From Alkalicoccus chagannorensis DSM 18086 (GTDB taxonomy: Bacteria; Bacillota; Bacilli; Bacillales; Salisediminibacteriaceae), in NCBI RefSeq assembly GCF_000429725.1, contig NZ_AUCK01000024.1:1-64000 (forward strand): a stretch of 64,000 nucleotides of DNA, written 5' to 3'. This document shows positions 7,301-16,697 of the stretch, piece by piece (position 1 is the first letter of the stretch; every line of letters starts with the position of its first letter). The notes under the pieces were generated by a model, which saw only the letters and a program-made list of their open reading frames with translations, searched no databases and was not told where the DNA came from. Made by a program: the position numbers and the translations under genes.

Positions 7301-7867
7301 TCAGGAAGCGGTAATGCTGAGCTCGATACCTTCTCCACGCAGGTCAATATCCTCTGCCTGAATGATATAATTATCAGTATCAAATTCACGAAGATCGATA
7401 TAAAGAGAAGCTTCAGCTGCGTCAAGCGTCATAAAATCAGGGAGATCGATGTTGTCCCCAATCAACTGAAATACTTGATCTGCAGGGAGCTCAATAAATC
7501 CAAGTCGAAATCCGTCTTCCCTCAGCCATAAGTTTCCTCCGTCCGCCATTTCCGGTTCGAAGTCTATTTCAATCGGCACGTCTATACCGAATGCAGCCAC
7601 CGAGGTTTGAAAGTGGACCTGTTCATCCAGATACAAATCAAAATCTTCTCCGTTTTCTTCTTCCAGCTCCCGCTGAAGCCAGGCATTCGCGTCTTCTGTA
7701 GAAGCCTGTACAAGAAAAGAAGGTCCTTCCACCGTTTCCGGTTCAGGAGCCTCGAAAGTTGCTGCCTCTTCGTCCGGCATCTGTGCCTGCAGCCAGAGCC
7801 ATCCGCCTGCAACTGTCAGGACGATCAATCCGAGCAGCGAGAAAAAAGCTATTTTCCATACGTTCAC
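7301..7867 (-). CDS. YpmS-like (DUF2140) membrane-anchored extracytoplasmic protein
   Basis: This protein of 188 residues has one N-terminal transmembrane segment (residues 6-28) and an acidic extracytoplasmic domain. It resembles the YpmS/DUF2140 family, whose role is unknown; the fold is thought to resemble lipid-binding tubular domains. Two GTG codons compete as start. GTG 7867 lies seven bases after AGAGG and is preferred over GTG 7873, which is too close. It is convergent with an IS remnant and divergent from a small membrane-protein gene. Confidence 0.7.
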   Translation of the reverse strand: MNVWKIAFFSLLGLIVLTVAGGWLWLQAQMPDEEAATFEAPEPETVEGPSFLVQASTEDANAWLQRELEEENGEDFDLYLDEQVHFQTSVAAFGIDVPIEIDFEPEMADGGNLWLREDGFRLGFIELPADQVFQLIGDNIDLPDFMTLDAAEASLYIDLREFDTDNYIIQAEDIDLRGEGIELSITAS

Positions 7868-8008
7868 AGCCACACCTCTTTTCTATTTGATTCATTTCCA
7901 TTTTACATGGATTTTGGTACACTGAACATATGCAGTTATCATACCCGCAAATCCACCCTGTCAATCTTACATGAACGGATTATTCTTACTGCATGCAGGA
8001 GGCACATT

Positions 8009-8188
8009 ATGTACATTCCATTTATATTATTTGCTTTGTTCTATTTGTTTGTGATTAACACAATGACGAATAACTTCTGCGTTTCGAAAGAGATTCCTGA
8101 AGAGAAACAGACCAAGATTTTTCGAACAGTGAACATTTTAATCACGATCCTGATTACCTCTTCTTTCTTTCGCATCTACTACACGTAA
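8009..8188 (+). CDS. Small two-helix membrane protein
   Basis: This 59-residue protein has two hydrophobic helices (residues 3-18 and 40-56) joined by a charged loop. CAGGAGG lies six bases before the ATG, which supports real translation. I do not recognise the family. It directly precedes prsA, and B. subtilis also has a small membrane protein (YhaL) near prsA, but I cannot confirm homology. Confidence 0.6.
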   Translation: MYIPFILFALFYLFVINTMTNNFCVSKEIPEEKQTKIFRTVNILITILITSSFFRIYYT

Positions 8189-8278
8189 AAGTCCAGAAGC
8201 TGAAGTCCGGTGTCTCGTTCAAGCAGGGGCACCTTTTTTGTATCTTAATCTACGGGTTCAGGGAAGGGAGGCAGCGCT

Positions 8279-9292
8279 GTGCGGATTCCTCTGATCATGC
8301 TGTCAGCGGTTATGCTCCTGCTGACCGCTGCATGCACCAACGTTAATCAGACAGACAATAGTCAGGAGGAGCAGCCCCCTGACGTCAATGAAAACAATCC
8401 CGGTGAAGAAGAGAACGCAGAATACGAAGAAAACGAGCAGCACGAAAACGAACCGGCTGACAGCCGCGAGGAAGAGGAAGAGGAAGAAGCCGAACTCACT
8501 GCGGAGACAGAGGCTGGGGAGATATTCCGGGATGACTTTCTCGATACCCTCGAGGCAATGTATGGAGAGGAAGTGCTCCGCTTGATGATTACCCTCCACA
8601 TGCTGGAACAGGAAGCGGAAGCGGCAGGAATCACAGAAGCCGATTATGAAGCAGAAATAGAGAGAATGCTCACCTCGATGGGACTGGAAGGGGGAGCAGG
8701 CACAGAAGCAGCAGTCGCTGCGGCTGGAGTGCATCATGAGAAAGAACTGCGCGCTGATATTCTGAAGCGCCTCGTTATTGAGGAGCGTCTCGATATCGAG
8801 ACTGACATCGCCGAAACGGACCTGCAGGAAGCTTACGAAAAGGGAAGCGAAGCCAATGTCCGCCATATCCTCGTTTCCGAGGAAGAGCGGGCAGAAGAGC
8901 TTCTCGAGGAGCTGGAAGCGGGCGCTGACTTTTCAGAATTGGCTTCTTCGTACTCCCAGGACCCGGCTACCGCTGCAGAAGGTGGAGAAACCGGCTACTT
9001 CCGGCGCGGCACAATGACACCGATGTTCGAGCGGGCCGCCTTTTCGCTCGAGGAAGGAACGTTCTCTGATCCAGTGCCGAGCACATTCGGGTATCATATT
9101 ATCGAAGTGATCGACAGACTGCCGTTTGAAGACTCGTACGAAGAAGTCAGTGACCAGCTCTATGCCTCGCTTCAGGAGCAGGTCATGTATGAAATGAGCG
9201 TGGAGGAAACCATCATGATGGATGAATTCGATGTATCCATCTATGATGAAGCCTACGACCATGTATTGGACGATGACGGCACGCAGCCATAG
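8279..9292 (+). CDS. prsA: PrsA, foldase lipoprotein (parvulin-type peptidyl-prolyl isomerase)
   Basis: PrsA helps secreted proteins fold outside the membrane. Here it is a lipoprotein: a short signal peptide ends in a lipobox with the lipidated Cys at residue 19. A roughly 60-residue linker almost purely of Glu, Asp, Asn and Gln follows, then the SurA-like N-domain, the parvulin domain (about residues 195-290, starting VRHILV) and a C-terminal helical part. The length of 337 exceeds B. subtilis PrsA (292), mainly because of the acidic linker. The start is GTG at 8279 after GGGAGG. The linker suggests adaptation to salt or alkali. Confidence 0.92.
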   Translation: MRIPLIMLSAVMLLLTAACTNVNQTDNSQEEQPPDVNENNPGEEENAEYEENEQHENEPADSREEEEEEEAELTAETEAGEIFRDDFLDTLEAMYGEEVLRLMITLHMLEQEAEAAGITEADYEAEIERMLTSMGLEGGAGTEAAVAAAGVHHEKELRADILKRLVIEERLDIETDIAETDLQEAYEKGSEANVRHILVSEEERAEELLEELEAGADFSELASSYSQDPATAAEGGETGYFRRGTMTPMFERAAFSLEEGTFSDPVPSTFGYHIIEVIDRLPFEDSYEEVSDQLYASLQEQVMYEMSVEETIMMDEFDVSIYDEAYDHVLDDDGTQP

Positions 9293-9404
9293 CGGCCCCT
9301 CCTTTCCTGCGCTTATGATGATGCGCCTCTTCGTTTTTTCCGCTGATGTTTGAATTTCCAGACGAAGGGAATAAGACCAGTACTAAACAATGGAGGGATC
9401 ATCC

Positions 9405-9701
9405 ATGCATACCACACCTTTGAAATCCTTGTCGTACGGTGAGTTTCAGCAGTTTCTTGTAGAAGAAGTGATGAACAAAATGACGACGGAATCTGTTGAA
9501 AGCCCGCTCGTTCATTTTCCTGCAGCCCATGACCATGTTGAAGGATTTCTCCTCGTACACTGGAAAGAAGTCTTTGAACACTGCCGGGACATGACTATTG
9601 AAGAATGGAAGCAGTCGCCGTGTTACGAGGTTTTTGAAAATGAGGTGCTGGAAGCCTTCAACAGCGGATATACGGCCTACTCTGTCCCACAGGAACAGTA
9701 A
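9405..9701 (+). CDS. Conserved small protein of unknown function
   Basis: This 98-residue soluble protein is rich in aromatic and acidic residues and has no transmembrane segment or known motif that I can name. An earlier in-frame ATG at 9390 overlaps the ribosome binding site GGAGGGA, so ATG 9405 is the better start. It is monocistronic, with a shared bidirectional terminator separating it from convergent cssS. Confidence 0.6.
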   Translation: MHTTPLKSLSYGEFQQFLVEEVMNKMTTESVESPLVHFPAAHDHVEGFLLVHWKEVFEHCRDMTIEEWKQSPCYEVFENEVLEAFNSGYTAYSVPQEQ

Positions 9702-9744
9702 GCGTGGCTGTACGACATGGATCTGCAGCCACTAAAAATACGTT

Positions 9745-9800
9745 AAAACAGCCGGAGAAAGCTGCTGCACGTCATGCAGTGTTTTCTCCGGCTGTTTTTT
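9745..9800. terminator. Bidirectional terminator between 9405-9701 and cssS
   Basis: AAAACAGCCGGAGAAA (9745-9760) pairs perfectly with 9783-9798, with T-runs on each strand. It serves both convergent genes. Confidence 0.85.
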
Positions 9801-11190
9801 ATTTGCTGTCCGTGCTGCTCGATGGATCTTCCGGCTCTGACTGTTCCAGCGTCTTGGATAAGTACATGGTAAACGACACCCCGTCCTCCTCGTTCTCCAC
9901 AACGGGATAGCCTTCATGCAGTTCACAAATCCGCTTGACGATCGCAAGTCCCAGTCCAAACTGTCCTTTGTTCCCCTTTCGGAACGGAGTGAACAGATGA
10001 TCGATTTCATCATCCGGAATATTTTCTCCATTATTGCGTACACGAATAAACAAAGCATCTTCTGTTTCTCCAGCATCCATTTCAATCCAGTCGTCTGCAT
10101 AGCGTAATGCATTCTCGGCAAGATTTTCGACGAGTACATAAATCTGATCTTTATCGCCGTATATCTCGGTTTCAGCCCCGTGAATGGTAAAACGGACGTT
10201 TTCTTTCGCCAGGCGGAAACGCTGTTCCACCTTATAAGCAATCGATCCGAAGGGGAACGTCGTCATCTCCATCGGCGTTTCTTTCAGCGAATCGAGCTTG
10301 GTATAGTAAAGCATGTCCCTCACTCGTTTCTCCATTCTATCGGCTTCGTCAATGATCACATCCATCGTCTCGTCCATGTTCTCTTTCGTCGTCACACCAT
10401 CTTTAACAGCCTGCGCATAGCTTTTCACGACCATCAGCGGCGTTTTCAATTCATGGGACGCGTGCTGCATGAATGTTTTCTGGGCGGAATCGTAGCGGAT
10501 CAGGTTCTGCCTCATTTTTTCGAACTGATTCGAGAGCTTCTCAAAATCTTCATCGCCACGCCAATGAAAAGGCTCTTTCCAGTTACGCTCGGCGATCTGT
10601 TCGAAATGGTTCCCCAGCGAGATGAGCGGCTGACGCAGATAATGCTTCAGCCAGAAAGCCGGCAGCAGACTCATCAATCCGGCGAACAGCATGATGTAGC
10701 TGAGTCTTCCCCACAGCCGGTCCACCATCTGGTCGCGGTACGTATCCCACATGTAGGAAATGTGGTACGCTTCCCCACTCGTCGTATAGACTTTATAGAC
10801 AACGTAAAAAAGCGTTGCTTCGTTATATGTTAATTCGTAGCGGCCGCGCCGGGTCATCTGGTCCTGTGCACTCTGGGCCATTTCCTGAAGCACTTCATTC
10901 GGTACCGGATCCCCTTCCAGCGTCGCCATTTGGTTCATCAGAAAAAAATGAAACACGGAACGTTCCTGTTCTCTTCTTTCTATGAATTCAAGCTCGGATT
11001 CGGGCGGAATGATGTGTTCTCCCTGAGGGTCCGCAAAACGCATCTGTTCCTGCTCGATGATCCGATACGTCTCTTCTGTTAATGCTCCCTGCAGCGACAC
11101 CGGATAAATAATGCCAATCAGAAGCGCAACCAGAAGAAGGATCGAAATAAAAGAAAACCAGATGCGCTGCGTCAGATTGAGCCGGATCAT
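9799..11190 (-). CDS. cssS: CssS-like sensor histidine kinase (secretion stress)
   Basis: This 463-residue membrane kinase has TM1 at about residues 12-32, an extracytoplasmic sensor of about 130 residues, TM2 at about 163-182, a HAMP region, phospho-acceptor H246 in SHELKTP, an N-box (ENLAENALRY) and G-box (FGLGLAIV). Domain layout and the partner regulator match B. subtilis CssS, which senses misfolded protein at the membrane-wall interface and induces htrA/htrB. The ATG overlaps the cssR stop as ATGA. Assignment is by recall of sequence similarity. Confidence 0.85.
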   Translation of the reverse strand: MIRLNLTQRIWFSFISILLLVALLIGIIYPVSLQGALTEETYRIIEQEQMRFADPQGEHIIPPESELEFIERREQERSVFHFFLMNQMATLEGDPVPNEVLQEMAQSAQDQMTRRGRYELTYNEATLFYVVYKVYTTSGEAYHISYMWDTYRDQMVDRLWGRLSYIMLFAGLMSLLPAFWLKHYLRQPLISLGNHFEQIAERNWKEPFHWRGDEDFEKLSNQFEKMRQNLIRYDSAQKTFMQHASHELKTPLMVVKSYAQAVKDGVTTKENMDETMDVIIDEADRMEKRVRDMLYYTKLDSLKETPMEMTTFPFGSIAYKVEQRFRLAKENVRFTIHGAETEIYGDKDQIYVLVENLAENALRYADDWIEMDAGETEDALFIRVRNNGENIPDDEIDHLFTPFRKGNKGQFGLGLAIVKRICELHEGYPVVENEEDGVSFTMYLSKTLEQSEPEDPSSSTDSK

Positions 11191-11858
11191 GAAGAGAGGA
11201 CCCGGTACCCATAGCCGTACAATGTTTCCAGGTGTATGCGTGGAAGTTTCTTACGCACCCGGCGGACGACATCGTCAACGGCCCGCTCAGAGCCGAAGTA
11301 ATCTGTGCCCCACACATATTCAATAATCGTTTCACGGGAGAGGGCATCGCCGATATGCGATGTCAGCAGGATGACCAGATCCATTTCCTTCGTCGTTAGT
11401 TCAATGTGCTCTTCCCCATCATGGACCGTTCTCGACGTGGGGTCGATCGTATAGCCGTTCAGCGTAATATCTTCCTTCTGCTGCTCTTCCGGAGGATAGA
11501 AACGCGCCAGCATTTTTTTTGCACGGATCACCAGCTCTTCCGGCAGGAACGGCTTGGCCAGGTAATCATCGCTGCCAAGCTCCAGTCCGAGAACCCTGTC
11601 CAGGTCCTTGTCCCGTGCTGAGATGAAGATGACAGGGGTGTCTGCCTCTGCCTTGATCGACTTGAGCAGCTGATACCCGTCCATGCCCGGAAGCATGATG
11701 TCGAGAACCCAGAGATGCGGCTGATCATCGATATGTTCGGAGGCTTCCCTTCCGTCTGTAAACAGCGAAACGGACCACCCCTCTTTTTCCATGTATGCTT
11801 TGATGACTTTTCCGAGGTTTTCTTCATCCTCAACTAGATTTACCTGAAAGTTTGCCAT
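11187..11858 (-). CDS. cssR: CssR-like response regulator (OmpR family)
   Basis: This 223-residue regulator has a receiver domain with phospho-acceptor D53 (WVLDIMLPG) and acidic pocket near E10-D11, and a C-terminal winged helix ending in ETLYGYGYRV. It is very close to B. subtilis CssR over the stretches I remember (HLWVLDIMLP, VIFISARD, RVLGLELGSDDY). With CssS it would switch on quality-control proteases. GGAGG precedes the ATG. A 153-bp gap separates it from yhaN upstream. Confidence 0.88.
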   Translation of the reverse strand: MANFQVNLVEDEENLGKVIKAYMEKEGWSVSLFTDGREASEHIDDQPHLWVLDIMLPGMDGYQLLKSIKAEADTPVIFISARDKDLDRVLGLELGSDDYLAKPFLPEELVIRAKKMLARFYPPEEQQKEDITLNGYTIDPTSRTVHDGEEHIELTTKEMDLVILLTSHIGDALSRETIIEYVWGTDYFGSERAVDDVVRRVRKKLPRIHLETLYGYGYRVLSS

Positions 11859-12011
11859 CGTACCCCTCCTATAGCCTATCTTTTTCTATATTTTAATACA
11901 CTTTTAAGGCTTTTTGAAAACATCCATCTTGTTTTACATGATATTCGAGACTTTTCGACAGCTGGTGCCTGCTTCTCTTCCATCCGCATCCCTGCTGTCA
12001 GCTGTGTGCTG

Positions 12012-14486
12012 TCATAGAAGGTATTCTCTTCCAGAAGCGGCTTCTCTCCATTCCTCCTGCAGGTGCTCGTGGCAGGTGAAGAACAGCATCTGCACAGGAA
12101 GATCAGCAAGTTCCTTCCAGAGTGCCGCTCTGCGCGGCGCATCCATATTGACTAGAGCTTCATCCATGAAAAGCGGAAGCACCGGATTTTCTTCGACAAG
12201 CGCCAGCCGCAGGCTGAGATAAAGCAGCTCTTTCGTTCCCCGGCTGAGCTCTTCCGGCTGGAACGACACTCCGTCGCTGCGGTGGACAGTAAACTGTCCG
12301 TCGTCCGGACCCGCCGTGATTTGTTTGTATTCCGTCATGCGGGCAAACCGGTCCGCTGCTCTCTGCAGGACGGCAGGCTGCTTCTCTTCTTCATACCGCT
12401 TTCTCAGCGTTGTCGTTAAAGCCTGCGCTGCTTCGATCACCATCCACCGCTCCAGCAGGTCATCCAGCAGTCGTTTCTCTGTTGTGTACTGCTGTCGTAT
12501 TTTTTCGTACGTTCCTTCTTCTTCCATTTCTTTCAAGGAGAGAGAAATGCTCGTTTCCTCTTTAACCAGTTTCTCGCGTTCCGCTGCAAGTGCGGTCTGC
12601 TGTTCATGAATGTTCTCCGGGGAGGGCATCTGATCTTCATCAATGAGCTGCAGCACCCTCGTCCGCTGTGATTCTACAGGAATCAGCGTGCAAATGCGGG
12701 TCCAGATATCTCTTACTTCTGCCTGGCGCTCCCGAAGTGCTTCTGCTTCTTCCACTACTGCCCAGAAATGATCTTCATCGGTCCCGGCTTTCTCCAGCCA
12801 ATCCTGCTTCTGCGCTTCGCGGAAGGCGATCTTCGTTTCAATTTCATGCTGGCGCTCCTGCAGCCAGTCCCTTCGCTCCACGAGCTGTGTAAAGGTTTTT
12901 TCCTCCTGCTTCGAATCCTCCCACCGCTGCTTGACGTAGGCAGGAACATCTGCAGAAGAAGTTCCAGGCGGCAGGAAGGCATCCGCCTGCTGCCGGTATT
13001 CGTCCATCCATGCCGAAGCCGTCTGGCGCTTTCTTTCGTGGTACCGCCGCTGGTCGAGAATGCCTGAGGCCGTCTCCAGCATGGACACTGCTTCCCGGTA
13101 CTCGGTCAAATCCCACCCAGGTGGTAACCCGCTTTTGCGGCACCACTCATCCACTTCTTCATAAAATTGATCCCAGGACCGTTTTAATCCAGCCATCTCC
13201 GAATCATGGAACGTGAAGAGCGAGCGGCGCAGCAGCGTAATCGTTCCCGCCAGCGCGGCAAGGAACAAGGCCCCCGTCCAGTCTCCGAACAATAGGGCTG
13301 CAGCGAGCAGTACATACGGCAGAATCAGGACCGTTCTCGCTGCATTCGATACTGGTAATGTTTTCGGTCTCTTTTCCATTTCCTGTTCCTGCTTTTTCAG
13401 CTGGTCCTTCTGGTCAAAAAGGCGCTGCAGCTGTTCTCTCGCAGCGCTGCCCGCAGTGGAAACAGTTAAATCGATTTTTTCCGGCAGGGGCTTCTGCAGG
13501 TCTTCTTCTTTGTCCTGCAGTAGTTCCAGCTCGCTGCCTGCTTCATCATACTGCTGAAGACACATATGAAAATGGGAGGCATCCTCATGCAGTCTCTCCA
13601 GCTGGGCTGCCTCCTCTTTCGTTAAGGAGGGAGCACTGATGTCAGGAAACTGCTCCTTCACGACAGCTTTTTCTTCACTCAGTTCCTGAATGATTTCTTC
13701 GATGGTCTCCATTTCTCTTCTAGCATGCGAGGGCAGCCGCGGTTCTTTTTCCAGCAGCTCCTTTTCTTCTTTCCATCTCGTATACAGAGCAGCGGTCCGC
13801 ACCGCTGTTTCCGCCTCTTCCTGCTTCGTCCGGAGAGAAGCTGCTTCCTCATCAATTTGAGCCATTCTTGTTGAAATAGTATCTTTCCGCTGGTTCAGCA
13901 GTTTGTATTCGTCAAGTTTGTCCTCCCAGCGGCTGATGGACGCAGCAAGCTCATCGAGCGAGACAGCCGTCCGATTCGCTTCTGCTTTCTGTCCTCTCGG
14001 CTTAAATAATTTTTCTCCTTCTTTCCGCAATGCTTCCGAGCGCTGCAGTACCGGGGCTATCCCTGCAAGCGACGTGTCCAGCAGCATCCGGTTCATGTCA
14101 TCCGGACTGAGGTCATCCATCCGCTGAAGCTGATCGAGATCAACCCTGCACGTTAATTGGAACGATTTCCGCGTCATGCCCTGAAAAAATTCTTCCTCTT
14201 TTACTGTTTGTCCATCCTTCGTGATGCGGAGATCCCCCGACTTCGTGCGGCCCTGACGCCGCTCCAGCAGCCAGATGCTCCCATCCTTCCCGACAAACTG
14301 CAGGGAGCCGGCTGAACGGGCTTCTGTGGAAACAGTGAAGCCGAAAAAAACACTCTCAATAAACGAGAGAATGGTGGACTTCCCCGCTTCATTCCAGCCA
14401 AAGAACAGCGTCGATTTTTCGTCGGCTTCCCACGTCTGATGCTTCCACCTTCCAAAGGATTCAATATGAATTCGATACAGCCTCAT
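12012..14486 (-). CDS. yhaN: YhaN (SbcE), SMC/Rad50-like ATPase
   Basis: This 824-residue protein has Walker A at residues 30-37 (GWNEAGKS), long coiled coils, a central hydrophobic hairpin (two adjacent segments, about residues 385-425), and a C-terminal signature (ELSRGTKELLYLSLRLAL) with Walker B ending FMDEAL. B. subtilis YhaN is longer (about 960 residues), the difference being in coiled coil. With YhaO it forms a putative DNA-end processing complex of the Rad50-Mre11 type. The ATG overlaps the yhaO stop as ATGA. Confidence 0.88.
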   Translation of the reverse strand: MRLYRIHIESFGRWKHQTWEADEKSTLFFGWNEAGKSTILSFIESVFFGFTVSTEARSAGSLQFVGKDGSIWLLERRQGRTKSGDLRITKDGQTVKEEEFFQGMTRKSFQLTCRVDLDQLQRMDDLSPDDMNRMLLDTSLAGIAPVLQRSEALRKEGEKLFKPRGQKAEANRTAVSLDELAASISRWEDKLDEYKLLNQRKDTISTRMAQIDEEAASLRTKQEEAETAVRTAALYTRWKEEKELLEKEPRLPSHARREMETIEEIIQELSEEKAVVKEQFPDISAPSLTKEEAAQLERLHEDASHFHMCLQQYDEAGSELELLQDKEEDLQKPLPEKIDLTVSTAGSAAREQLQRLFDQKDQLKKQEQEMEKRPKTLPVSNAARTVLILPYVLLAAALLFGDWTGALFLAALAGTITLLRRSLFTFHDSEMAGLKRSWDQFYEEVDEWCRKSGLPPGWDLTEYREAVSMLETASGILDQRRYHERKRQTASAWMDEYRQQADAFLPPGTSSADVPAYVKQRWEDSKQEEKTFTQLVERRDWLQERQHEIETKIAFREAQKQDWLEKAGTDEDHFWAVVEEAEALRERQAEVRDIWTRICTLIPVESQRTRVLQLIDEDQMPSPENIHEQQTALAAEREKLVKEETSISLSLKEMEEEGTYEKIRQQYTTEKRLLDDLLERWMVIEAAQALTTTLRKRYEEEKQPAVLQRAADRFARMTEYKQITAGPDDGQFTVHRSDGVSFQPEELSRGTKELLYLSLRLALVEENPVLPLFMDEALVNMDAPRRAALWKELADLPVQMLFFTCHEHLQEEWREAASGREYLL

Positions 14487-15682
14487 TCTACCTCCTCCTC
14501 CAGTGTGAGAAGCAGTTCGTCGGCTGCCTGCTTCAGCAGTTCTTCTTTCGTTTGTTCATCCGGAAAGGCCGCGTGGCGGCGGATGCTGCCATGCATATGA
14601 AGCCCCTCCAGGCGCTGGTCCAGCTCTTTTCGCGTCTCTTCCCTGCCGCTCAAGTCCAGAATATCCTGAACAACGGGAGAATTCGTGTCTCTCGTCGATG
14701 AAGCGGTCTGGACATCCAGCCGCATCAATGTGCAGGAGAAGGAATGCAGCTCCGATTCGAGCACAGCAGCCGTTTCTTCCCGCTGCTGACGGAACAGCTG
14801 GTGCAGTCTCCCGCTGCCTTTCACCTGCACCGTGAGTAGGATATGAGCTTCGGTCTCCGGCAATGCCCGTTTGACGGATTGAATCCATTCGTCCATGTGA
14901 TAGAGGTGCTGGATGCTGGTGACAACAGTGTGCTGAAGGACATCCGCGCATGGCAGGAAGTACAGATCCGGCCGACCGGACGATGGCATCCTGACTTCAT
15001 AAACCCCTTTTTCTCCTGTTTCTTTCCTCGTCAATCCGGTCAAAGACCCTGGATACACGATCGGTGGGTCTTCCATCAGCAGCTGACGTTGATGAATGTG
15101 CCCGAGTGCCCAGTAATCCATCTGCAGCTGCCGGAGTTCAGACGGCTGAAACGGAGCGTAGGGAGCGTGGCTCGTATCCGAACCCGCCTGTCCATGGAGC
15201 AGGGCAATATGGAAGTCTCCGCCGTGCTGCTTTATGTAATGGTGATACGGCGTCTCTGTATAGGCCGGCTCAGGATAGCTGAAGCCGTAGATCCATCCGC
15301 CCCCCGTCTTTGTCCAGTGCCAGACAGCCTCCCCTTCTGGAGGGAATACATGCACATTGGCGGGGAGTTTGAAATAGTTTGTCCCTGCTGATACCGGGTC
15401 GTGGTTACCGTGTATCATGTAGACGGGAATGGCAGCATCCGACAGGCGTACCATCTGGTTTCGGAATGCCCAGAATGCGTGAACCGACCGATCGGCTTTA
15501 TGGTAGATATCCCCGCTGATCAGCACGAAATCAACCTGTTTTTTCACCGCTGCCGTCACCGCTTTTTCCAGTGCGCGCAGAGGCGCTTTCCTCAGCCAGT
15601 CCTGCTTGTCGTCATCAAGGCCCGGAGGCAGTGGCAGCGGGCGGTCCAGATGCAGGTCTGCCATGTGAAGAAAATGTACCAA
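14483..15682 (-). CDS. yhaO: YhaO, Mre11/SbcD-type metallophosphoesterase
   Basis: This 399-residue calcineurin-like nuclease has the phosphodiesterase metal motifs in order: ADLHLD (D9, H11), SGDIYHKAD, HGNHD, LLHG and GHIHQ. It is the nuclease partner of YhaN, involved in DNA repair or end processing. yhaO is first in a two-gene operon, coupled to yhaN by a four-base overlap. In B. subtilis yhaM (an exoribonuclease) sits with these genes; it is absent here. Confidence 0.9.
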   Translation of the reverse strand: MVHFLHMADLHLDRPLPLPPGLDDDKQDWLRKAPLRALEKAVTAAVKKQVDFVLISGDIYHKADRSVHAFWAFRNQMVRLSDAAIPVYMIHGNHDPVSAGTNYFKLPANVHVFPPEGEAVWHWTKTGGGWIYGFSYPEPAYTETPYHHYIKQHGGDFHIALLHGQAGSDTSHAPYAPFQPSELRQLQMDYWALGHIHQRQLLMEDPPIVYPGSLTGLTRKETGEKGVYEVRMPSSGRPDLYFLPCADVLQHTVVTSIQHLYHMDEWIQSVKRALPETEAHILLTVQVKGSGRLHQLFRQQREETAAVLESELHSFSCTLMRLDVQTASSTRDTNSPVVQDILDLSGREETRKELDQRLEGLHMHGSIRRHAAFPDEQTKEELLKQAADELLLTLEEEVE

Positions 15683-15795
15683 AAGATCACCAGCTTTCTT
15701 TTAATAAGTCAAAAAAATATCAGGCACAAAATGAATGGTCGTTCATTTTGTGGTACACTCATATGTACAGAGAAGAGGAAGGAGATGATCTGCAA

Positions 15796-15981
15796 GTGTC
15801 CATTTACTACTTAACTGCCTACAGTAAAAAAGGGGAGCACCTGCTCAACGAGACGCTGGAAGCCTCCAGCGACAGCGAAGCAAAAAGCGCAGCCGTTCAG
15901 CGGCTGGAAGAAGAATCACTGTCGGACATGCCGAGCCGGCTCGTCCGTTCTGAAGCCGGCCTCGTCCATTTTCACCCTTGA
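15796..15981 (+). CDS. YhzC-like small protein
   Basis: This 61-residue protein begins VSIYYLTAYSKKGEHLLNE, like small YhzC-type proteins of B. subtilis as I recall them. The start is GTG at 15796 with AAGGAG upstream at slightly long spacing. Its last ten bases overlap the 3' end of the convergent thioesterase gene. Function unknown. Confidence 0.6.
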   Translation: MSIYYLTAYSKKGEHLLNETLEASSDSEAKSAAVQRLEEESLSDMPSRLVRSEAGLVHFHP

Positions 15982-16406
15982 TCAAGGGCGTAAAAAGTTC
16001 CAGTGATCACACTCATCAAGTTGTCTTCTTCATCGTAGATGCTGCACTCCGTAAACTGAATGTTCTTCCCCTTCTTTAAAAAAGAAGCCTCCGCGCGGAG
16101 AGTGCCTGATTTCTTGGAACGCAGAAACTGCGTTTTCAGTTCAAGCGAAACAGATGGAGTCTCTGTAAAGGCCGCACAAAGATGTCCGAGTGCAGAGTCT
16201 GCGATATAGGCGATCAGGCCGCCGTGGATAAAACCGATCGGATTGAGCATCATTTCCGTCACCGGCACGTGCAGGTGGACTCGTTCCTGCTCGGTGTCGT
16301 AATCAAAGGCAAAGTCAAACAAGGAATATAGGAATACATCCGGCCCGCCGTCTCTATGAGCTTCCAGAGCGGCGGCTGTCTTTTTCTGCAGTTCTTCTTC
16401 TGTCAT
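15972..16406 (-). CDS. Hotdog-fold acyl-CoA thioesterase (PaaI family)
   Basis: This 144-residue protein has the PaaI-type active-site signature NPIGFIHGGLIAYIADSA, in which the HGG turn precedes the long hotdog helix. It probably hydrolyses acyl-CoA; the substrate is not predictable from sequence. ATG 16406 is eight bases after AGAGG and is preferred over GTG 16415. No pathway neighbour. Confidence 0.82.
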   Translation of the reverse strand: MTEEELQKKTAAALEAHRDGGPDVFLYSLFDFAFDYDTEQERVHLHVPVTEMMLNPIGFIHGGLIAYIADSALGHLCAAFTETPSVSLELKTQFLRSKKSGTLRAEASFLKKGKNIQFTECSIYDEEDNLMSVITGTFYALDQG

Positions 16407-16518
16407 CGTTGTCACCTCTTTCCTTCTATTTTATCACGAAAATGTGTTCCCGCGCGACGGCTCCTGCCAAACAAAAGCCACCTTTTCCTGCGGGAACACT
16501 TGAAGATGCAGAGATAGA

Positions 16519-16659
16519 CCAAAAAGAGCGAAGCTCCTTTTGGTCGGAACGGTGCGCGGAATCGCTGCAAGCTTTTCGAGGGAAGAAAAAGGTTCTGTTT
16601 CTTCCCGTGCAGCGCATGGAGTCTCCGGCACCTTGTATGAAAACTTATACATTCTTATA
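16519..16659 (+). repeat. Family A structured repeat, copy A3
   Basis: The 5' hairpin changed to CCAAAAAGAGC/GCTCCTTTTGG, keeping pairing. The middle stem CGCTGCA/TGCAGCG, the inner GGGAAGAAA/TTTCTTCCC, and an outer GGTGC/GCACC are all intact. The tail is full. It lies in a 780-bp gene-free stretch next to families C and B. Confidence 0.78.
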
Positions 16660-16697
16660 CTTTAAGCTCTGTTAAAGGCTGGTGTTGATATAAAAAG

